A stretch of 11,623 nt of DNA. It comes from JAAYWY01 sp050945275 (GTDB taxonomy: Bacteria > Bacillota > DTU030 > DUMP01). Position numbers and translations under genes: made by a program. The stretch covers positions 1 to 11,623 of the forward strand of contig JBMNSQ010000048.1 of the NCBI GenBank assembly GCA_050945275.1, given 5' to 3'. Positions 7,544 through 11,623 of the stretch are shown here, in pieces. A model generated the notes under the pieces. The model worked only from the letters and a program-made list of their open reading frames with translations. It ran no database searches and was not told the DNA's origin. The first letter of the stretch is position 1; each line of letters starts with the position of its first letter.

Positions 7544-7606
7544 GTGACGAAGAAAACTAAGGCATCTTGCCATAAGGCCGCTTCTAATCGGGTATTCTAC
7601 ACCTGA
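7544..7606 (+). CDS. Possible 20-residue leader peptide
   Basis: GTG at 7544 opens a 20-codon frame ending in TGA at 7604-7606. The peptide would be basic (MTKKTKASCHKAASNRVFYT). A strong AGGGAGGA lies at 7524-7531, but 12 bases from the GTG, longer than ideal. The stop codon overlaps the ribosome site (GAGGTG, 7605-7610) of the next gene, which would suit translational coupling. No homology is recognised, and it may be a chance frame in the DUF5665 leader. Confidence 0.3.
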   Translation: MTKKTKASCHKAASNRVFYT

Positions 7607-7616
7607 GGTGACAGGA

Positions 7617-7910
7617 ATGATTCAGGACCAAGCGGTCAAGGAGCGCCTGCAAGAACAAGTAGATCGTCTAGCCTATTCGCTGGATAAAGCCCGGCTAGGT
7701 GAATACGTGGAGCTACAGACCAACACTCGCCGTTTGCTGTACCTAAATTTTTGGGCTGGTGTTGCTCGCGGTTTTGGCATGGCTGTCGGGTTTACTTTGG
7801 TAGGCGCTGCCTTGCTTTATCTCCTTCGCCAAATGGTAAGTATTCCTGTCCTCGGGGCCTTTATTGCCCAGATCGTAGATATAGTAACTATGCAATTGGG
7901 GAGGCACTGA
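7617..7910 (+). CDS. DUF5665 small membrane protein
   Basis: Protein of 97 residues. It has an N-terminal charged helix (1-35, with QVDRLAYSLDKARLGEYVEL), the conserved stretch RRLLYLNFWAGVARGFGMAVGFTLVGAALLYLL (about 39-70) holding one transmembrane segment, and a second hydrophobic part, IPVLGAFIAQIVDIV (76-90). The order 'EYVEL...RRLLYLNFWAGVARG...G' is the DUF5665 signature of Firmicutes; function unknown. Either GTG 7608 or ATG 7617 could start it. GAGGTG at 7605-7610 lies six bases before 7617, which is preferred. The next gene begins five bases after the stop, so the two are probably co-translated. Confidence 0.82.
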   Translation: MIQDQAVKERLQEQVDRLAYSLDKARLGEYVELQTNTRRLLYLNFWAGVARGFGMAVGFTLVGAALLYLLRQMVSIPVLGAFIAQIVDIVTMQLGRH

Positions 7911-7915
7911 TCGGG

Positions 7916-8584
7916 ATGGAAAATACCCAAGAAATTAAAGAACGGCTAGAGGCGGAAAAGGAAAGATTAATCCGAATAAGTGAGGAGATCGAGCGAACGG
8001 GACTGGCCGAACGCCCAAGTGATTCTGTTGGAGAACTCTCTTTGTATGATAACCACCCTTCTGATATGGGCGCGGAAATGTATGAGCGTGGAAAAGATAT
8101 TGGTCTGTGGGATAATTCAGAGCAGTTACTAGCCCAGGTGGATCATGCTTTGGAAAAGCTGGAGGCCGGGGATTATGGTGTTTGTGAGCGCTGTGGAGAG
8201 CAAATCGATACTGCCCGTCTTAACGCCTTGCCATGGGCGACACTATGCTACCATTGTCAGGAAAGAGAAGAAGCGCGAGACAGAGACACTGCGACACGTC
8301 CCCTGGAGGAAGAAACACTGTCAACACCGTTTGCACGCACATTTTTAGATGGCACGGATTACACTGGCTTTGACGGGGAAGATTCATGGCAGGCAGTGGC
8401 GAGATACGGTACTGCCTCTGGTCCTCAAGACGTTGGAGGAGTAGACAGTTACAACGATACCTATATCAATTACGATGAGCGGCGGGGAGCCGTGGAGTCT
8501 GTGGAGGAAGTGGTGATGGACGATATTGCCGAGCCTTTCGGTCGAGCCAAACCGCGGACGGACAAGAAGTCCAGGCGCAGCTAA
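7916..8584 (+). CDS. TraR/DksA-type C4 zinc finger protein (YlyA/YteA family)
   Basis: Protein of 222 residues. An N-terminal coiled region (1-28) is followed by the family hallmark ELSLYDNHPSDMG (40-52). A second helix leads into the zinc finger GDYGVCERCGEQID...ATLCYHCQ, with Cys90, Cys93, Cys111 and Cys114. A long C-terminal segment follows, including TPFARTFLDGTDYTGFDGEDSWQAVARYGTA, and a basic tail. DksA-like proteins bind RNA polymerase through the secondary channel. In B. subtilis the gene in this slot (between ileS and lspA) is ylyA, described as an RNA-polymerase-binding protein affecting sigma-G-dependent spore genes. The same role here is inference. ATG 7916 is chosen because the protein then starts as the family does. 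The frame stays open further upstream, but that part overlaps the DUF5665 gene in another frame. Confidence 0.87.
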   Translation: MENTQEIKERLEAEKERLIRISEEIERTGLAERPSDSVGELSLYDNHPSDMGAEMYERGKDIGLWDNSEQLLAQVDHALEKLEAGDYGVCERCGEQIDTARLNALPWATLCYHCQEREEARDRDTATRPLEEETLSTPFARTFLDGTDYTGFDGEDSWQAVARYGTASGPQDVGGVDSYNDTYINYDERRGAVESVEEVVMDDIAEPFGRAKPRTDKKSRRS

Positions 8585-8619
8585 CCTTAGGGAGAGGGAA
8601 ATGGTTAGGGGGAAAACAA

Positions 8620-9066
8620 TTGACGCTAATTTTTGTCGGAGCTGGTATTATTGTTGCCATTGATCAATTTACTAAGGCCTTGGTTCGTCAGTCTCTTCTG
8701 CCAGGCCAGAGTTTACCTATCTGGCCAGGTGTGTTTCATTTAACATATGTACAAAACCCGGGAGCAGCTTTTGGGCTCCTTAAGAACCAGACCGGTCTGT
8801 TTGTGGTTGTGGCTGCTGTGGTGGTGGTGGCGGTAATGTTTTATGCTAGTCGCCTTCAGCCACACATGGCCCTGGTTCGGTGGGCTATGGCATTGGTATT
8901 AGGTGGGGCGCTGGGTAACCTTATTGACCGCCTGCGTTTTGGATATGTGGTAGACTTTTTAGATTTTCGAATCTGGCCTGTTTTCAATGTGGCGGATATG
9001 GCCATTGTTACCGGTGTTGGACTTCTATTTCTTTATCTGCTGCAGTCGGAGGGTAAGCAGCAGTGA
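8620..9066 (+). CDS. lspA: Lipoprotein signal peptidase (signal peptidase II)
   Basis: Aspartic membrane peptidase that removes signal peptides from diacylglyceryl-modified prolipoproteins. It has four transmembrane helices in 148 residues, close to the family norm. Motifs in order: IDQFTK (14-19), YVQNPGAAFG (43-52), LGGALGNLIDRL (94-105), VVDFLDF with catalytic Asp112, and FNVADMAI with catalytic Asp126. The coding frame allows a TTG start at 8620, preceded by AGGGGG at 8607-8612. A better ribosome site and an ATG at 8601 lie 19 bases upstream in a different frame (see finding). The stop overlaps the first possible start of the next gene by four bases (9063-9066). Confidence 0.93.
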   Translation: MTLIFVGAGIIVAIDQFTKALVRQSLLPGQSLPIWPGVFHLTYVQNPGAAFGLLKNQTGLFVVVAAVVVVAVMFYASRLQPHMALVRWAMALVLGGALGNLIDRLRFGYVVDFLDFRIWPVFNVADMAIVTGVGLLFLYLLQSEGKQQ

Positions 9067-9080
9067 CCAAGGAGCAGGAC

Positions 9081-10004
9081 ATGGAGCATAGGGTGTATCA
9101 TTTTACAGTAGAGCCAGAACAAAAGGGGCAGCGGTTGGATGTGTTTTTGGCCGCAATGCTAGGGCCTGATATCAGCCGGTCTCGTATTCAGCATTTCATA
9201 GAAGATGGACAAGTGCAGGTTAAAGGAAAGACGCCCAAACCAGCCTTAAGGTTAGCGGGCGACGAAGAAATCTATGTTCAGATACCGCTTCACAAACCAC
9301 TGAAGATATTATCCGAAGACTGGCCGTTGAATATTGTCTATGAAGATGATTATCTTATGGTAATCGACAAACCAGCCGGAGTAGTGGTTCATCCTGCACC
9401 GGGTCATTATCGAGGAACGCTTGTGAACGCACTACTCTCTTATTGTCGGGAAAACCTGACTGATCTTGGGGGAATGCTTCGCCCCGGGATTGTCCATCGT
9501 TTGGACAAGGATACCTCAGGTCTATTGATGGTAGCAAAGTGTGAGACTGTTTATCATGGTCTAACGGCAGCGCTAAAAGCGAGGTCGGTGCAGCGAAGCT
9601 ATCTGTGTTTAGTTCATGACCAAGTAAAACCGGATCAAAGCACAGTAGATGCTCCTATTGGGCGTCATCCCAAGATGCGCCTTAAAATGGCAGTAGTGCC
9701 TGATGGCCGATCGGCACGAACTTATTTTACTGTACTTGAACGACTAGATGATTACACCTTTCTTGAGGCTACGTTAGAAACCGGGCGAACCCACCAAATC
9801 CGAGTTCACGCCGCCTTCATCGGGCATCCTATCGTGGGCGATCCCCTATACGGACGCCGCCACAGGAATTTGGACCTTAAGCGCCAATTCCTCCACGCAG
9901 CCAAGCTAGGCTTTGTTCATCCAGTGACTGAAAAAGAACTTGAGTTTAATAGTCCATTACCGGAAGATTTAAGCAGCGTTTTAGAAAAACTTCGGACTAA
10001 GTAA
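9081..10004 (+). CDS. rluD: RluA/RluD-family rRNA pseudouridine synthase
   Basis: Converts specific uridines of ribosomal RNA (probably 23S) to pseudouridine. The 307-residue protein has an N-terminal S4 RNA-binding domain (about 13-70, GQRLDVFLAAMLGPDISRSRIQHFIEDGQVQV in parts). The catalytic domain has VVHPAPGHYRGTLVNALL and the signature GIVHRLDKDTSGLLMVAK with catalytic Asp142. Further motifs are LETGRTHQIRVH and PIVGDPLYG. A GTG at 9063 overlapping the lspA stop is possible, but AAGGAG at 9069-9074 lies six bases before ATG 9081, which is preferred. It occupies the position of ylyB in B. subtilis, between lspA and pyrR, and is probably transcribed with lspA. Confidence 0.93.
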   Translation: MEHRVYHFTVEPEQKGQRLDVFLAAMLGPDISRSRIQHFIEDGQVQVKGKTPKPALRLAGDEEIYVQIPLHKPLKILSEDWPLNIVYEDDYLMVIDKPAGVVVHPAPGHYRGTLVNALLSYCRENLTDLGGMLRPGIVHRLDKDTSGLLMVAKCETVYHGLTAALKARSVQRSYLCLVHDQVKPDQSTVDAPIGRHPKMRLKMAVVPDGRSARTYFTVLERLDDYTFLEATLETGRTHQIRVHAAFIGHPIVGDPLYGRRHRNLDLKRQFLHAAKLGFVHPVTEKELEFNSPLPEDLSSVLEKLRTK

Positions 10005-10018
10005 ATGCTATACCTCCT

Positions 10019-10064
10019 AAAAACAACGGGACCCTTTCCTAGTGAGCTAGGAGAGGGTCCCGTT
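10019..10064 (-). terminator. Long hairpin terminator, active sense on the minus strand
   Basis: An 18-bp stem with one G-T pair joins 10025-10042 to 10047-10064, with a four-base loop (TGAG). On the minus strand it is followed by G and five T (complement of AAAAAC at 10019-10024). On the plus strand the following bases, ACCCGTTAAATG, hold no T-run. It is therefore a proper terminator for the minus-strand gene remnant that ends at 10088, and at best a weak one for rluD. Confidence 0.85.
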
Positions 10065-10087
10065 ACCCGTTAAATGAAAGGTAATAA

Positions 10088-10408
10088 TTATATAAGCACT
10101 ATTCTAGCGTCCAGGATAGCTCCACCGGTACTGTAGCCGACCACTGGATTGAGGTCAATTTCTTTGATTTCTGGGAAAGTATAAATCAGCCAGGATACAT
10201 CAGCTACAATTTTAGCCAGAAAATCTTGATCTAGTGGCGAGCCGCCCCGAACACCTTTCATAAGAGTACCGACTATACCATCAGACACTACTGAGAGCAC
10301 ATGACCAGGATCCACCGGGGCTAGAAAAAAGGTGGGGGATTTTAGGATTTCAACTAGAATTCCTCCAGGGCCGATCATGGCCACGGGCCCAAACTCCTCA
10401 TCGCACAT
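10088..10408 (-). pseudogene. 3' remnant of ADP-forming acyl-CoA synthetase, ATP-grasp domain
   Basis: About 106 residues on the minus strand match the C-terminal part of the ATP-grasp (beta) domain of ADP-forming acetate/acyl-CoA ligases, normally many hundred residues long. Seen: DEEFGPVAMIGPGGILVEILK, then APVDPGH, then LMKGVRGGSP, then FPEIKEIDLNPVVG, and the ending GGAILDARIVLI. The open frame stops just upstream (TGA seven codons before the Met). In the neighbouring frame, GDILLVLC (about 10400-10430) aligns well with the residues the family has before DEEFGP, so one base seems lost there. No ribosome site precedes the Met. The gene is truncated and frameshifted and most likely non-functional; its terminator survives at 10019-10064. 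Confidence 0.75.
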
Positions 10409-10416
10409 AGCACTAA

Positions 10417-10647
10417 CAATATATCACCATAGTTGACCTGGAAAGCGGTAAGGCCGTGTTGGGAGTTGCTCTAGGTAAAATTATTATGGTGAATGGTGTT
10501 GTAATCGGTAGCGGAGGTACGCTCTTGACCACGGAAACAGGTGAGCGGAATATAAGAGAGACTGGGTTAAACTATCAGGTGGTAGATATTAATCTTAGTC
10601 TTGGCCGTGGTCTTCATCCTCTGAAAAACTATTATGCCAATTCTTGA
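10417..10647 (+). pseudogene. Unrecognised 5'-truncated gene fragment
   Basis: The frame is open on the plus strand from 10417 (after TAA) to TGA at 10645-10647 and reads protein-like: ITIVDLESGKAVLGVALG, then KIIMVNGVVIGSGGTLL, then TTETGERNIRE, ending in INLSLGRGLHPLKNYYANS. The earliest usable start is GTG 10456 or TTG 10459, with only a poor TAAGG upstream. The coherent sequence before it (TIVDLESG) suggests the true beginning is missing. I do not recognise the family. It lies head to head with the synthetase remnant, and its stop codon overlaps the -35 of the pyrR promoter. It could be a short expressed ORF, but a remnant is more likely. Confidence 0.45.
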
Positions 10648-10672
10648 CGCCATCTTTTTCCTATGATAGACT
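10644..10672 (+). promoter_or_regulatory. Sigma-A promoter of the pyrR transcript
   Basis: TTGACG at 10644-10649, a 17-base spacer, and TAGACT at 10667-10672 preceded by an extended -10 TG (10664-10665). Transcription would start near 10679, just before the PyrR-binding leader. The -35 overlaps the stop codon of the preceding fragment. Confidence 0.65.
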
Positions 10673-10690
10673 GGGGGCAATAAAGAAACA

Positions 10691-10728
10691 AGCCTTTAGC
10701 TAGTCCCGTGAGGCTAGTTGGGACGGGG
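10691..10728 (+). ncRNA. PyrR-binding anti-antiterminator of the pyr attenuator
   Basis: TAGTCCCGTGAGGCTA (10701-10716) matches the PyrR-binding hairpin consensus, ARUCCNGNGAGGYU. A TAG/CTA stem closes UCC/GG around the CGUGA loop. With UMP bound, PyrR should hold this hairpin and let the terminator form. AGCCTTT at 10691-10697 recurs at 10734-10740 inside the terminator, so AGGCT (10711-10715) can pair with either copy, giving the alternative folds needed for a switch. Confidence 0.88.
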
Positions 10729-10768
10729 AAAACAGCCTTTCCTGCTGGCCGCAGGAAAGGCTGTTTTT
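10729..10768 (+). terminator. PyrR-controlled attenuator terminator
   Basis: CAGCCTTTCCTGC (10733-10745) pairs perfectly with GCAGGAAAGGCTG (10751-10763) around the loop TGGCC. An A-run (10729-10732) faces TTTTT at 10764-10768. It ends about 20 bases before the pyrR start. Confidence 0.95.
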
Positions 10769-10788
10769 GAACTACGGGGGTGGATGGT

Positions 10789-11331
10789 ATGGCGCTTAAG
10801 GAAAGAACGCTCCTTATGGATGCGGATGGTCTAAGAAGGGCCTTGACGCGAATTGCGCATGAAATCTTGGAGCGGAACAAGGGCACCGACAACTTAGTCT
10901 TGCTGGGTATTCAAACACGAGGCTATCCCTTGGCACTTCGCTTGGCCGAGAAAATTGAGCAGATTGAAAATGTGGCTGTTCCGGTGAGCCATCTGGATAT
11001 TACAGCCTACAGGGATGATAGGGATAACCTAGGTTCACCGCCGGAGAACTTGACTGATATTGATTTTACGTTGACGGGTAAAAAAGTGGTGTTAGTAGAC
11101 GATGTGCTCTATACTGGACGCACGGTGCGAGCAGCAATGGATGCGGTGATGGACCTCGGGCGAGCCAGTAGTATTCAGCTAGCGGTGCTGGTTGATCGCG
11201 GGCACCGGGAACTTCCCATCCGCCCTGACTTCGTAGGTAAGAATGTTCCTACGTCGAGGAGAGAGCAAATAGCGGTATGGCTTAGAGAAACAGATAACGA
11301 GGATAAAGTTGTGCTAATGGAAGAAGAATAG
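10789..11331 (+). CDS. pyrR: Bifunctional pyr operon attenuator / uracil phosphoribosyltransferase PyrR
   Basis: Binds pyr mRNA in response to UMP to cause termination, and can convert uracil and PRPP to UMP. The 180-residue protein has the normal family length. Motifs: LLGIQTRGYPLALRLA (about 38-53), the PRPP-binding loop VVLVDDVLYTGRT (100-112), and the PyrR-specific LVDRGHRELPIRPDFVGKNVPTS (about 134-156), including basic residues of the RNA-binding face. ATG 10789 is preferred over the in-frame GTG 10780, because the G-rich ribosome site GGGGGTGG (10776-10783) lies five bases before it. The gene is autoregulated by the leader upstream. The permease gene downstream extends the pyrimidine theme. 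Confidence 0.96.
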   Translation: MALKERTLLMDADGLRRALTRIAHEILERNKGTDNLVLLGIQTRGYPLALRLAEKIEQIENVAVPVSHLDITAYRDDRDNLGSPPENLTDIDFTLTGKKVVLVDDVLYTGRTVRAAMDAVMDLGRASSIQLAVLVDRGHRELPIRPDFVGKNVPTSRREQIAVWLRETDNEDKVVLMEEE

Positions 11332-11350
11332 AATTCTCTAAAGAGAAAAA

Positions 11351-11386
11351 ACCTCTTTGCCGGTATGTGCTGGTAAGGAGGTTTTT
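11351..11386 (+). terminator. Terminator between pyrR and the uracil permease gene
   Basis: CCTCTTTGCCGG (11352-11363) pairs with CTGGTAAGGAGG (11370-11381) with three G-T pairs and a six-base loop, followed by TTTTT (11382-11386). No PyrR-binding consensus is seen between the pyrR stop and this hairpin. AAAGAG (11340-11345) could pair with CTCTTT (11353-11358) and disrupt it. Whether it is a plain partial terminator or a second attenuator is open. Confidence 0.85.
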
Positions 11387-11425
11387 ATATATGGGTATGA
11401 TAAGCAGAGAAAGGGAGGATGTGTT

Positions 11426-11623
11426 TTGCGCCAAATTGTCGATGTTCACGAAAAGCTACCACTTTGGGAAACAATACCTCTTAGTGTTCAGCACTTATTT
11501 GCTATGTTTGGGGCTACTATTTTGGTGCCAATACTTACAGGTTTAGACCCTTCGTTGGCCTTATTGGGAAGCGGACTGGGGACCCTTACTTATATCATTT
11601 GTACTAAAGCTAAAATTCCGGCC
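11426..11623 (+). CDS. uraA: Uracil/xanthine permease (UraA/PyrP family), 3'-partial
   Basis: First 66 residues of a nucleobase:cation symporter-2 family permease; the gene runs past the window end. Visible are LPLWETIPLSVQHLFAMFGATILVPILTGLDPSLALLGSG in parts, the standard N-terminus and first transmembrane helix of UraA/PyrP, and the start of the second (GTLTYIICTKAKIPA). TTG 11426 is the start, six bases after AGGGAGGA (11412-11419). It directly follows pyrR, as pyrP does in B. subtilis, and this favours uracil over xanthine as substrate. Confidence 0.92.
   Translation, partial: MRQIVDVHEKLPLWETIPLSVQHLFAMFGATILVPILTGLDPSLALLGSGLGTLTYIICTKAKIPA

Noticed and set aside
7751..7915. Possible 55-residue N-terminal extension of the zinc finger protein
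   Set aside because: It runs through the DUF5665 gene in another frame and does not resemble the family; the normal start is at 7916.
8601..8663. 20-codon ATG frame with a strong ribosome site before lspA
   Set aside because: Not called as a gene because the peptide looks meaningless; treated instead as a clue to a frameshifted or misassigned lspA start.
10632..10892. Open frame of 86 codons on the minus strand across the pyrR leader
   Set aside because: It covers the pyrR promoter, attenuator and start, all of which are supported on the plus strand.

Overview
The window is a conserved chromosomal core region of a Gram-positive, very probably spore-forming Firmicute of the Clostridia (Peptococcaceae/Desulfotomaculum-like). 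The support is strong AGGGAGG-type Shine-Dalgarno sites, several TTG/GTG starts, SepF and DivIVA, a T-box leader on ileS, PyrR-type attenuation, a DUF5665 protein, a YlyA/YteA-type zinc finger protein and a perfect Spo0A-box heptamer. The gene order ylmE-sepF-(...)-divIVA-ileS-ylyA-lspA-ylyB-pyrR-uracil permease is the one known from Bacillus subtilis. It is altered here by an added proC, an added EamA transporter, and the absence of ylmG and ylmH between sepF and divIVA.

Layout. 1-610: 3' part of a HlyD-like adaptor protein. 725-3281: a tight forward block of yggS/ylmE (PLP homeostasis), sepF (FtsZ anchor), proC (proline synthesis) and divIVA (polar/septal scaffold), each with its own strong ribosome site. 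3332-4246: a ten-helix EamA/DMT permease. 4247-4645: non-coding, holding a GC-rich inverted repeat, a near-consensus sigma-A promoter and a complete isoleucine T-box (ATC specifier, TGGT bulge, terminator) controlling ileS (4646-7435), which ends in its own terminator. 7544-9066: a possible 20-codon leader peptide, the DUF5665 membrane protein, the YlyA/YteA-like C4 zinc finger protein and the lipoprotein signal peptidase lspA. rluD/ylyB (about 9081-10004) follows at once.

10005-10647 is the least ordinary part. A long hairpin whose T-run lies on the minus strand ends a minus-strand remnant of an ADP-forming acyl-CoA synthetase ATP-grasp domain. Head to head with it is a 5'-truncated plus-strand fragment that I do not recognise. 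Both have lost their beginnings at the same place, as expected of a deletion between two divergent genes. The pyrR promoter then starts over the end of that fragment, followed by a PyrR-binding attenuator, pyrR (10789-11331), a terminator, and the first 66 codons of a uracil permease running off the end.

The window joins cell-division and envelope functions (SepF, DivIVA, LspA), translation (IleS, RluD) and nutrient-responsive RNA switches (uncharged tRNA-Ile on ileS; UMP via PyrR on the pyrimidine genes). I found no CRISPR array, tRNA, rRNA or transposase. I did not find a clear new biological system. The best leads are the double-truncation scar, the Spo0A-box region upstream of yggS, the repeat cluster upstream of the T-box promoter, and the start-site ambiguity of lspA.
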